Shown here piece after piece: positions 17,819 to 25,409 of a stretch of DNA of 64,000 nucleotides. Under the pieces are notes generated by a model that saw only the letters and a program-made list of their open reading frames with translations, was not told where the DNA came from and made no database searches. The DNA is taken from contig NZ_LBJG01000027.1 in NCBI RefSeq assembly GCF_028128765.1, forward strand, positions 248,001 to 312,000. The letters are read 5' to 3'. This DNA comes from Bradyrhizobium sp. CCBAU 51627 (GTDB lineage Bacteria; Pseudomonadota; Alphaproteobacteria; Rhizobiales; Xanthobacteraceae). Positions within the stretch are counted from its first letter, which is position 1, and every line of letters starts with the position of its first letter. A program made the position numbers and the translations under genes.

Positions 17819-18124
17819 TCAGCAACCGCGGCAGATGCTCTTCATCTTTTTGTCGAGCAGCCGGTTCTCGGCGCTCACCGTCGCGTCGGCGTCGCGGTTG
17901 GCACCGGCGGTGCCGGTGGTGACACCCGGCGCCGTGTTGGCGCCGGAGGATTGTGCCGTGCCCAGGCTGTTGGTGCCAGGCGGCGGCGACGGCGCATTGC
18001 CGACGCCGCCAGTTGATCCCGTGGCTCCCCCGGTGCCTTGCGCGAAGGATATCGCCGGCGTTGCGGCAAGACTGAAGACGACAATCAACGTCTTGATCGA
18101 TGCGCTTGCGGACAATCTGGTCAT
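17819..18124 (-). CDS. small exported protein, Gly/Ser/Pro-rich
   Basis: A 101-aa protein with a clear signal peptide (TLIVVFSLAATPAISFA, cleavage after FAQ or SFA). A disordered Gly/Thr/Ser/Pro region follows, and the C-terminus is charged and conserved-looking (RLLDKKMKSICRGC). Function is unknown. GAGGAG seven bases before the ATG is a strong ribosome-binding site, which makes the gene credible despite its low complexity. Confidence 0.75.
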   Translation of the reverse strand: MTRLSASASIKTLIVVFSLAATPAISFAQGTGGATGSTGGVGNAPSPPPGTNSLGTAQSSGANTAPGVTTGTAGANRDADATVSAENRLLDKKMKSICRGC

Positions 18125-18243
18125 GGGAATTCTCCTCGACCGTCAACGACCGCGGCAAAGCCAGGTTCCGGAACAAATCCCCTCACATCAGCTTGAGGAT
18201 TCGATGGTGCGCCAGAAGCAGAATCGGCAAGAGCAGGATGATG

Positions 18244-18405
18244 ATGGATCGCGATCCCTTTGCAGACGGCGAGCGCGCAGCGCGCGAAAACATTCCGCCG
18301 GAAGCCAACCCGTATCCGGAAGGCAGTAACGAGCATGCTCTGTGGGCAGCCGGCCACGAGAAAGTCGCGGGCGCAGGCGAGGCACGGGAATCCGAAGGAA
18401 GCTGA
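18244..18405 (+). CDS. 53-aa ribosome-modulation-factor/CrpP-like microprotein
   Basis: A short protein, MDRDPFADGERAARENI, then NPYPEGSNEHALWAAGHEKV and an acidic tail. The pattern G-x2-A near the N-terminus, N-P-Y/C-P, then H/E-x-LW-x2-GH is that of the Rmf/CrpP family. Three ATGs in a row (18238, 18241, 18244) follow AGCAGG; the last has the best spacing. Rmf-type proteins bind ribosomes in stationary phase and CrpP-type proteins have been linked to drug modification; neither activity can be assumed. It lies next to the convergent sensor gene. Confidence 0.6.
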   Translation: MDRDPFADGERAARENIPPEANPYPEGSNEHALWAAGHEKVAGAGEARESEGS

Positions 18406-18433
18406 TGTCCCTCCGGAGGGCCCGGACCGGCCG

Positions 18434-20128
18434 CTACGCGGCGGCGCCGATCTCCTTGCCGAGATCCTCGACCATGGTCACGAAGATATGCGAGTCCTCT
18501 CCGGCTCCGCCGATTTGCAGGCGCCGCCACGATACCCGGCGCCGACCGCGGATCGGATTGTTGATCGTATCGGTGACGGGCTCCAGTTGCTGCTGCTGGG
18601 CTAGCAGCTGCTTGTCGCGCTGTTCGATCAGATCGGCAGTTTCCTTGGAGAACAATTCGCGCGCTGTCTTGCCGACGATTTCGGCGCGCGACATGCCGAT
18701 CTGCTTTTCGGCAGCCTTGTTGATGAACAGATAGCGCAGGTTGCGCGCATCCTTGGCGATGATGCCTTCGGTCACGTTCTCGATGATGGTGGCGAGGAAG
18801 CGCTCCATCCGCTCGAGCATGCGCTCACGTTGGCGCTGCTCGGTGACGTCCTCCTGCACCGACACCCAGCCGCCGCCGTCCATCGGGCGTTCGTAGATCT
18901 TGATGGTGCGGCCGTCATTCAAGCTGATCTCATAGGCCGTCGGTTCACGCCTGGCGATCCGTTCGAGCACAGCCCCGACATATTTCGTGACGTCGCCGCT
19001 GAACAACCCGCTCTTGACCCGGTGCTGAAGGATTTCTTCCAGCGTCGATCCGGCCTGGATCGTCTCGGGCAGGTTGTAGATCTTGCGGTAGTTGGCGTTC
19101 ATCGCGACAACGCTCGCCTTGCCATCGAGCATGATCAGACCGTGCGGCATGCTGTTGATCGCGGCCGACAGCTGCCACTTCTTGGCCTGGTACTTGTCGT
19201 TGAATTTGTCGCGCTCGGTCATCGCCGCGTCGCGCGCCTGTGCGGTGCCGAGCTCAAGCTCTTCCAGCTCGAAGATGCGCGCCACGGCGTCGCGGAAGTT
19301 CTGGACGGCGCGCGCAAGATGCCCGATCTCGTCGTGACGGGCGAGATGCGGCACCTTGCTTCTGACGTCGCCTTGGGCGATCCGGTCGGTCGCCTGCGTG
19401 ATCTCGGCCAGCGCGCCGACCACCGAGCCGCGCATCACGACGACGTTCAGCCCCGCGAGAAGGAGGGCCGCGAGCCCGAGCATGAACAGGTAGGCGGCGG
19501 CGTAGCGGTTCTCGTCGGCGAGTTGGTCCGCCTGACGGGCGCGCTCTCCGTAAATGCGTTCGAGCGCCTCGAGATCGCTGTTGAGCTTCTTGCGCAGCGT
19601 GCGGTTGGCATCATTGTCGCCCCATTCGCGCGCCGCTGCAGGACTGATCTCGAGACCGCGCCGCACCAGCTCCTGGCGGAAGTCGATGAATTGCGCGATG
19701 CGCTCTCGGAAAGTGGAGAAGAGTTCGGCCTCGTCGCTACCGACGGTCCGCTCCATGCTCTTCACGGTCTCCGCGAGCTCGTGGTTGCGCCGAACCAGCG
19801 CGTCGGCGAACTGTTTCACCGCACCACGATCGGCGGAGATGTAGATGCCGCGCGATTCCATCACGATGGCGTAGATCAGCGCGTTGATGCGTCCGATGCC
19901 GATCTCGGCCTCTGCGGAGGTGACATGCATGTGACGATAGGTCGTCTGCAACCGGACGGTCTGGATCGACATCACGAGCAGGAAGGTGGTGATGATCGCG
20001 AGGAAGCCCGCGATGCTGTAGACCTTCTCCGCAAGGCTCAGCGTGTCGGCGCCCCGCACGAACCGCACCAATTTCTTCAAAAAGCTGGTTCCGGTGGCAA
20101 AGCCGGATTCCAGCGCCTTAGCTCCCAT
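18434..20128 (-). CDS. membrane sensor: periplasmic helical domain, HAMP, two PAS domains, no output domain
   Basis: A 564-aa protein. Membrane segments lie at ~residues 38-58 (IAGFLAIITTFLLVMSIQTV) and ~210-230 (YLFMLGLAALLLAGLNVVVM) and enclose a four-helix-bundle-like periplasmic region. A HAMP domain follows (ITQATDRIAQGDVRSKVP), then a coiled coil, PAS1 (SMPHGLIMLDGKASVVAMN) and PAS2 (FLATIIENVTEGIIAKDARN), ending right after PAS2. No histidine kinase, GGDEF, EAL or methyl-accepting signalling core is present. It may signal by protein contact or be the remnant of a longer sensor. Confidence 0.85.
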   Translation of the reverse strand: MGAKALESGFATGTSFLKKLVRFVRGADTLSLAEKVYSIAGFLAIITTFLLVMSIQTVRLQTTYRHMHVTSAEAEIGIGRINALIYAIVMESRGIYISADRGAVKQFADALVRRNHELAETVKSMERTVGSDEAELFSTFRERIAQFIDFRQELVRRGLEISPAAAREWGDNDANRTLRKKLNSDLEALERIYGERARQADQLADENRYAAAYLFMLGLAALLLAGLNVVVMRGSVVGALAEITQATDRIAQGDVRSKVPHLARHDEIGHLARAVQNFRDAVARIFELEELELGTAQARDAAMTERDKFNDKYQAKKWQLSAAINSMPHGLIMLDGKASVVAMNANYRKIYNLPETIQAGSTLEEILQHRVKSGLFSGDVTKYVGAVLERIARREPTAYEISLNDGRTIKIYERPMDGGGWVSVQEDVTEQRQRERMLERMERFLATIIENVTEGIIAKDARNLRYLFINKAAEKQIGMSRAEIVGKTARELFSKETADLIEQRDKQLLAQQQQLEPVTDTINNPIRGRRRVSWRRLQIGGAGEDSHIFVTMVEDLGKEIGAAA

Positions 20129-20257
20129 GGCGCTGCTCCTCCTGGTTGAAAGTGCTCCAGGATAAGCACCGCCGCGCTAGCGGAGGATTAAATTACCGGC
20201 CGGTATTTTTACGGTTTGGAACCGTGCCGCGCAGTCGATGCGCAGGCGGCGCAGGCC

Positions 20258-20788
20258 TCAGCCGATCCGCTTCAGGCCCTTCTTGAAGCGCGGGCCATTG
20301 GCGACGTAGAACCTCGCCGCGCTCCCCATCCGCTGCACCTGAGCATCGTCGAGCGTGCGGATCACGCGCGCGGGAGAGCCGATGACCAGCGAGCGTTCGG
20401 CAAACTCCTTGCCCTCGGTGATGACGGAACCAGCGCCGACGATGCTGTTGCGGCCGATCCTGGCGCCGTTCATCACGATCGAGCCCATGCCGATCAGTGC
20501 GCCCTCTTCGATGGTGCAGCCGTGCAGGATCACGTTGTGGCCGACGGTGCAGTCCTTCCCGATCACGAGTGGGAAGCCGAGATCGGTATGACAGGTCGAG
20601 CCGTCCTGCACGTTGGCGCCCTCGCCGATCTCGATCCACTCATTGTCGCCGCGCAGCACGGCGCCGAACCAGACGCTGGCGCCCGGCTTCAGGCGCACGC
20701 GACCGATCACGGTCGCGGTCTCCGCGATGAAATAGTTGCCGTCAGAGGGAAGATCGGGCGCCTGCCCGTCGAGCTCGTAGATCGCCAT
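20258..20788 (-). CDS. gamma-class carbonic anhydrase family protein
   Basis: A 176-aa left-handed beta-helix protein with hexapeptide repeats. Zinc-ligand histidines appear in STCHTDLGFP and VGHNVILHGC, with the RGDNEWIEIGEGANVQDGS segment typical of the family. The trimer would hydrate CO2; many bacterial homologues have low activity and unclear roles. The protein has a standard family length. The start at 20788 is preceded by a purine-rich site (GGAGACCTCC region). Confidence 0.9.
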   Translation of the reverse strand: MAIYELDGQAPDLPSDGNYFIAETATVIGRVRLKPGASVWFGAVLRGDNEWIEIGEGANVQDGSTCHTDLGFPLVIGKDCTVGHNVILHGCTIEEGALIGMGSIVMNGARIGRNSIVGAGSVITEGKEFAERSLVIGSPARVIRTLDDAQVQRMGSAARFYVANGPRFKKGLKRIG

Positions 20789-20867
20789 GGAGGTCTCCTG
20801 TCGCGTTAAGCCATAGCGAAACGACGGCGTGGAGGCAAAGGGGCCCGCCGCGCAACCCTGGAACGCG

Positions 20868-21197
20868 TCAGCCCAGAACGCCGGTCGCGCGCAGCGTCAT
20901 CAGGAAGAAGGTGCCGCTCATCATGCTCCAGAAGCCGGCGATGACGGTCGCCATCATCACGAATTCGAAGCGACGGCTTTCCAGCCGCATGCCCCGCAGC
21001 GTGTTGCGCATGATGATGAAGGGCGCCGCGAACACCAGGAACGGCACCGCTGCAAAGGTCCGGGCAGCGACGCCCTCCTGCAACAGCCCGAAGCCGGCGG
21101 GTCGCTGCGAGAGCGCCTGGTATCCGTTCGCGAGGGCGCCCGCGAGCGCAAAGCCGATGCAGATCGAGAAGAAAGTATTGAGAGCTTCAGGTGTCAT
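20868..21197 (-). CDS. small conserved inner-membrane protein
   Basis: A 109-aa protein with three hydrophobic segments (residues ~8-27 FSICIGFALAGALANGYQAL; ~45-62 TFAAVPFLVFAAPFIIM; ~80-100 FVMMATVIAGFWSMMSGTFF). It is the alphaproteobacterial small-membrane-protein type; function unknown. A TTAA-N7-TTAAC motif lies about 74 bases upstream of its start on the shared divergent region, so it may be cell-cycle regulated. Confidence 0.75.
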   Translation of the reverse strand: MTPEALNTFFSICIGFALAGALANGYQALSQRPAGFGLLQEGVAARTFAAVPFLVFAAPFIIMRNTLRGMRLESRRFEFVMMATVIAGFWSMMSGTFFLMTLRATGVLG

Positions 21198-21270
21198 CGG
21201 AACAGTCCGCTTTAACGCAACGCGAGGTCCATTCCTGTGACAAATAGCGCCGGTTAACGCTACATTATCC

Positions 21271-21286
21271 TTAAGGGAAGGTTAAC
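21271..21286. promoter_or_regulatory. candidate CtrA-binding box
   Basis: TTAA-GGGAAGG-TTAAC matches the full CtrA consensus TTAA-N7-TTAAC. It lies between the divergent genes starting at 21197 (minus) and 21421 (plus), in an AT-rich pocket of otherwise GC-rich DNA. CtrA is the conserved cell-cycle regulator of alphaproteobacteria. Confidence 0.55.
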
Positions 21287-21420
21287 GATCCCGCCCGTCC
21301 CGCGCAGAGCCCCCTCCCGTTGCCCCACACAGGGAACCCTGCGCGAATTCGCCGCCGCATGGCATATTCGCCGGTGATTCGTCGGCCACCGGCCGACTTC
21401 CGGTCATCTTGCGCGACGTC

Positions 21421-22140
21421 ATGACGGTGTTTTCACTAACCTCCCCTCGGTCTTCCAGGACAGGCGCAAAGACGCGCAGCCGGGCGCATATCGTCCCGTT
21501 CGCACTCACCATCGTTTTCGCGGCAAGCGCGGTCGCACTGGTCGCCTATCTGCTGTGGCCGACCTGGAGCACGGGCGGTGCGGACGCGCCGGACAAGCTG
21601 CCGGTCAGCGTCGGGGGGACGCTGTTCAATCTGCCGATCTCTGCGATCCGGATGAAGATCCAGCGGCACTCCGGACCGCAGGAGCGCATCGATCTCGATT
21701 TCCTCTATCCCTCGCTGCAAGCACCGAACGGACCGCGGCACGTGACCGCGGACACCGTCGATACGGCCATGCAGCCGATCGATCGCATCTTCCTGTCGAT
21801 ATCAGCGCATCACGATGCGCTCTCGCCGGAGCAGCGAACGTCGACGATCTATCCGCGCTATCTCGACCAGGCCGCGACGACATCTGGCGACGGATTGACG
21901 ATGCGCCCGTTCCGCAGCGACACGCCCTATGGCAGCGAGGATCTATATTCGGCGACATCCCCCGCGCTGACGGCACGTTGCACGCGCGATGCAGCCACGC
22001 CCGGCACCTGCCTGTCCGAGCGCCGCGTCGGCGCCGCCGACCTCACCTTCCGCTTTCCGCGCAGCTGGCTGTCGCAATGGCGCGACGTCGCGGACGCCAT
22101 GGACAGGCTGACGGCGCAGCTGCGCGGGCCGCACGGCTGA
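21421..22140 (+). CDS. unknown membrane-anchored protein
   Basis: A 239-aa protein with one N-terminal membrane segment at ~residues 26-50 (FALTIVFAASAVALVAYLLW), preceded by a basic stretch, so the C-terminal ~185 residues are probably periplasmic. That part contains two cysteines (ARCTRDAATPGTCLSER) that could form a disulphide. I recognise no domain. The ATG at 21421 is preferred over the upstream TTG at 21409. The CtrA-like box 135 bases upstream may control it. Confidence 0.65.
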   Translation: MTVFSLTSPRSSRTGAKTRSRAHIVPFALTIVFAASAVALVAYLLWPTWSTGGADAPDKLPVSVGGTLFNLPISAIRMKIQRHSGPQERIDLDFLYPSLQAPNGPRHVTADTVDTAMQPIDRIFLSISAHHDALSPEQRTSTIYPRYLDQAATTSGDGLTMRPFRSDTPYGSEDLYSATSPALTARCTRDAATPGTCLSERRVGAADLTFRFPRSWLSQWRDVADAMDRLTAQLRGPHG

Positions 22141-22386
22141 GCCCGGCCGCGACAAAGAAATCGAAAACAACCCCATGCACAGTAACCAAGCGACTGGCGC
22201 TTCTTCGTATTTTTCACTTCTTCGATTTTTACGAATTGCGACTCGACCTGTCGGGCAAAACAGGGGCATGATGCCAGCATCGGAAAATTCGAATGATGCA
22301 GGAGCTGTGCTCCCAGCCGACGGCCATCAAGGCAAATCATACGCCATGATGACACGCGTCTCGGCGACAGGCATTGCCGCGCTGCG

Positions 22387-22587
22387 CTTGCGCCCGGCCT
22401 GACCGTGGTCACCAAGAAGCTCGATACGTGCTTCCTGAAACCGGCGGCAGTCGGACCGATCACGGCGCGGGCGCGCGTCGTCGAGCAGACGGAGCGCGAC
22501 GTGGTCGTGCGGGCCGAACTCGTCGACATGCGGTACATCGCGGTTGCCGACGCTACCGCGCGGCTGCGCATTCTTGCGAAGAGATAA
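22387..22587 (+). pseudogene. decayed thioesterase (hotdog-fold) C-terminal fragment
   Basis: About 65 codons read LAPGLTVVTKKLDTCFLKP, then GPITARARVVEQTERDVVV and DATARLRIL. This is the central strand-to-end part of a PaaI-type hotdog thioesterase (a TxxLxxxFLxP-like strand and the following ARVV strand). The N-terminal half with the catalytic helix is absent in every frame upstream, and a stop-rich stretch precedes it. It looks like a relic. The open frame from a GTG at 22405 could still give a 60-aa peptide, but no ribosome site is clear. Confidence 0.55.
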
Positions 22588-22605
22588 ATCCCGGAGGTCG
22601 CCAGC

Positions 22606-23811
22606 TCAGGCGCTCGCCGTATCGCGCCGGTCCCAGCGATAGTCCGGCAGGTCCAGCCTGTCCGCGATGTCGCGACCAACCATCAGTCTTGCCGCGCCCG
22701 GCCATGAGAAGGTCCTGACGACCTGATTTCGAAACCAAAGACCGGATGAGGTCCTCGGCGCAAAGGCTGCGGCGAAGCGCTCAGCTCCGCGCTGCTTGGC
22801 GGCGATATAGCTCCGAAGCCGGGCCTCGTAGGCCTTGAAGGCTTCCCGGTGGTGCCCGTCAGCGCGCGCGAGCTCGCCCGCAAGCACGAACGCGGAGATC
22901 ATGGCCAAAGCCGAGCCCTGCCCGGCCGCCAGCGAGACGCAGAAGGCCGCATCGCCAATCAGGGCAATGCGGTTTTTCGACCACCCATCCATCTTGATCT
23001 GACTGACACGGTCGAAATAGAGATCATTGCTGCGCTCCAGTTCGTCCAGAATCTTTGGCCACTCCCATCGCGCGCCGCGATAGATGTCGCGCAGCTTTGC
23101 CTTCTGATCGGCATGCGTCGTCGGCCATCGACCGGCCTCGTCGGCGAAGATGAAAAGGAACAGCGTTCGATTATCATGCAGGGCAAAGCGCCCGATCATG
23201 CGGCCCGGCTCGGTGTGCATGAGATACGTATTTTCGTCGCGCCTGTCGTAACCATGAACCTCGAACGCGGCGACGCCGTATCCGAGATGACGTTCGAAAG
23301 CCGGTTGCGGCCCGAACACAAGGCGCCGTACTTGTGAATGCAAACCATCAGCCCCGATCACGAGATCGAAACGGCGCTCTCCGCCACGCAGCAAGCGGAC
23401 CCCGATCTCGTCGTCCCGCTCCTCGAGCACAACGATCTCGTCGTCGAAGATGACCTCCGTGGAAGCGCTGATCTTTTCGTACAGCAGGCGTGACAGATCG
23501 CTTCGCGCCAAGGTGACAAAGCGTCCGCCCGTGAGCTCGTCGAACACGCGTGTACCGAAACCGGCAACCCGCCGACCGCCCTCATCGACGATCCGCAACT
23601 CGCGCACATGATAGCCGGCCCGATCGATCGCCGGCAGCAGGCCCATGCGTTCGGCGATATCGTAGCCCAGTCCCCAGAAATCGATGACGTAGCCGCCGCG
23701 ACGAAGCACGGGCGCACGCTCCACCAGCGTCGGCACGTAGCCGGCGCGCTTGAGCCAATACGCCAAGGTTGGCCCTGCGATCCCCGCCCCGGAGATCAGC
23801 ACAGTCTTCAT
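22606..23811 (-). CDS. FAD-dependent monooxygenase (class A flavoprotein)
   Basis: A 401-aa flavoprotein. The Rossmann FAD motif is GAGIAGPTLAYWLKRAGY at the N-terminus, the DG motif is VIGADGLHSQVRR at ~residue 155 and the GD motif is ALIGDAAFCVSLAAGQGSALA at ~residue 280. This is the p-hydroxybenzoate-hydroxylase superfamily, and the overall pattern is nearest the TetX-like branch. It would hydroxylate a small aromatic or polycyclic compound using NAD(P)H and O2; the substrate is unknown. It stands alone, convergent with the thioesterase relic. Confidence 0.9.
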   Translation of the reverse strand: MKTVLISGAGIAGPTLAYWLKRAGYVPTLVERAPVLRRGGYVIDFWGLGYDIAERMGLLPAIDRAGYHVRELRIVDEGGRRVAGFGTRVFDELTGGRFVTLARSDLSRLLYEKISASTEVIFDDEIVVLEERDDEIGVRLLRGGERRFDLVIGADGLHSQVRRLVFGPQPAFERHLGYGVAAFEVHGYDRRDENTYLMHTEPGRMIGRFALHDNRTLFLFIFADEAGRWPTTHADQKAKLRDIYRGARWEWPKILDELERSNDLYFDRVSQIKMDGWSKNRIALIGDAAFCVSLAAGQGSALAMISAFVLAGELARADGHHREAFKAYEARLRSYIAAKQRGAERFAAAFAPRTSSGLWFRNQVVRTFSWPGAARLMVGRDIADRLDLPDYRWDRRDTASA

Positions 23812-23903
23812 GAAGAGGATATGGGAGGTGCGGCGATCGATTGCATCGCCACGTCAACCACGTGTGATGACGCGGGAAGTTCCGCGTCACCGAGCCAGCC
23901 GGA

Positions 23904-24122
23904 CTATTCCTGATCGACGAGATCGTCTTCGAGGATCGCCATCTGGAACTGGAATGAGCGATCGTCGTCCTCGTCATCGACGAACAGCACGCCGATGAAC
24001 TCCTCGCCGATATAGACCTCGGCGCTGTCATCCTTCTTCGGCCGCGGCACGACGCGGATCTTGGGATTGCCGAATACGCGCTTCAGATACGCATCCAGCT
24101 TTCTGACTTCTTTGACGTCCAC
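23904..24122 (-). CDS. DUF3126 family small acidic protein
   Basis: A 72-aa acidic protein (MDVKEVRKLDAYLKRVF ... AEVYIGEEFIGVLFVDDEDD). Family DUF3126 is small, alphaproteobacterial and often lies next to cysE, as here; its function is unknown. The compact beta pattern suggests a folded dimer rather than disorder. It is 123 bases downstream of cysE on the same strand, with a hairpin between. Confidence 0.85.
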   Translation of the reverse strand: MDVKEVRKLDAYLKRVFGNPKIRVVPRPKKDDSAEVYIGEEFIGVLFVDDEDDDRSFQFQMAILEDDLVDQE

Positions 24123-24212
24123 GGCAAGTCTCCGATCGAAATTTGGTCGGCGGGTTTTAGGACGAGACGCGACGAACCGCCAGCATGAATTGCCAAAGAA
24201 TTTGGGGACGAC

Positions 24213-24235
24213 AAGGGCCCGAGAACCCGGCCCTT
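24213..24235 (-). terminator. hairpin between cysE and the DUF3126 gene
   Basis: AAGGGCC (24213-24219) pairs with GGCCCTT (24229-24235) around a 9-base loop, 11 bases after the cysE stop on the minus strand. No clear T-run follows, so it may only partly end transcription. Confidence 0.4.
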
Positions 24236-24245
24236 CCTGACGAGC

Positions 24246-25070
24246 TCAAAGCCCCATCGCGTTGATCATCTGGTCCATGGTGCGCGACGGCTCCGCGCAG
24301 CCGGCCTCGCCGACGATCTTGGCGGGTACGCCCGCGACCGTGACGTTGTGCGGCACCGGCTTCACCACGACCGAGCCGGCCGCGATGCGCGCACAATGAC
24401 CGATCTCGATATTGCCGAGGATCTTTGCGCCGGCGCCGATCAGCACGCCGTGACGAATCTTCGGATGGCGGTCCTCGTTCTCCTTGCCGGTACCGCCGAG
24501 GGTGACGCCGTGCAGGATCGAAACGTCGTCCTCGATCACCGCCGTCTCGCCGCAGACGAAGCCGGTGGCATGGTCGAGGAAGATGCCGCGGCCGATGCGC
24601 GCGGCGGGATTGATGTCGGTCTGGAACACCGCAGAGGCGCGGCTCTGGAGGTAATACGCAAAATCCTTGCGGCCCTTCAGATAGAGCCAGTGCGCGAGCC
24701 GATGGGTCTGGATGGCGTGAAAGCCCTTGAAGTAGAGCAAGGGATCGATGAAGCGCGAGGTCGCGGGATCGCGGTCGTAGACGGCGACGAGATCGGCGCG
24801 GAAGGCGTTGCCGAGATCGGGATCATCGCGCAGCGCCTCGTCATAGGTCTGCCGCACCAGGTCGCCCGACAGCGCGGAGTGATCGAGCCGGTCGGCGACG
24901 CGGTGGACCACCGAATCTTCGAGGCGGCTGTGATGCAGCACCGTCGAATAAATGAAGGTCGCAAGCTCGGGCTCGCGGTGGACGATGTCCTCGGCTTCGC
25001 CGCGGATCCGGTCCCAGATCGGATCGAGCGTTGCGAGCTTTCCTCCGGGATTGACCTGATGCACTGCCAT
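24246..25070 (-). CDS. cysE: serine O-acetyltransferase
   Basis: A 274-aa enzyme. An N-terminal helical domain (residues ~10-140) precedes a left-handed beta-helix of hexapeptide repeats (DINPAARIGRGIFLDHATG ... AVIEDDVSILHGVTLGGTG). The catalytic His-Asp pair lies in DHATG and the HGVTLGGTG loop. It transfers acetyl from acetyl-CoA to L-serine, giving O-acetylserine for cysteine synthesis. The C-terminal tail (MINAMGL) is the part that in this family docks to CysK. It is linked to the DUF3126 gene. Confidence 0.95.
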   Translation of the reverse strand: MAVHQVNPGGKLATLDPIWDRIRGEAEDIVHREPELATFIYSTVLHHSRLEDSVVHRVADRLDHSALSGDLVRQTYDEALRDDPDLGNAFRADLVAVYDRDPATSRFIDPLLYFKGFHAIQTHRLAHWLYLKGRKDFAYYLQSRASAVFQTDINPAARIGRGIFLDHATGFVCGETAVIEDDVSILHGVTLGGTGKENEDRHPKIRHGVLIGAGAKILGNIEIGHCARIAAGSVVVKPVPHNVTVAGVPAKIVGEAGCAEPSRTMDQMINAMGL

Positions 25071-25409
25071 GGGATTCGCTCTTTCGAATTGGCTGGTTTT
25101 GTTGGCTCTAGGTTTTTTGTTTTGTCGCGTTTTCTTTACGCGAACCGGTATCCACTTCGCTCGAAAACGCTCTATAGCACAGTGTAGGCGACAAAGTCCT
25201 GACGGGCTTGCCTGAGAGTGAACAGCGCCTTGCCCCGCGAAAGCATGCCAAATCTTTGAAACACAACAGGTTTTTCTAGCGCCCCCGACGGCAAGGTCGG
25301 CTCAAAATGGTCAGAGTCTCGCCAAATTCAAGCCGGGCGGCGTCAAACTATTGGTGAATTTCGTCACAACCGTTATTGCGGGCATGGTCCGAGAGAGGAC
25401 GGAGCGATT
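25071..25409. other. 339-base divergent intergenic region (cysE / membrane protein)
   Basis: No gene is seen. It holds the promoters of the two divergent genes and one palindromic repeat (25126-25172), which lies 56 bases upstream of the cysE start. The remainder is AT-richer than its surroundings. Confidence 0.7.
25126..25172. repeat. Rhizobiales-type palindromic intergenic repeat
   Basis: The outer arms CGCGTTTTC ... GAAAACGC enclose ACGCGAACCGGTATCCAC, a sequence I recognise as a common intergenic repeat in Bradyrhizobium-like genomes. Only one copy is in this window. Confidence 0.6.

Noticed and set aside
18830..20149. 439-codon plus-strand open frame opposite the HAMP-PAS sensor gene
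   Set aside because: It is a shadow: the composition is His/Arg/Asp-rich, no domain is seen, and the minus strand has clear HAMP and PAS motifs.
20188..20212. Palindrome ACCGGCCGGT followed by five T as a terminator
   Set aside because: The stem has no loop (perfect palindrome of only 10 bases) and it lies after no plus-strand gene.
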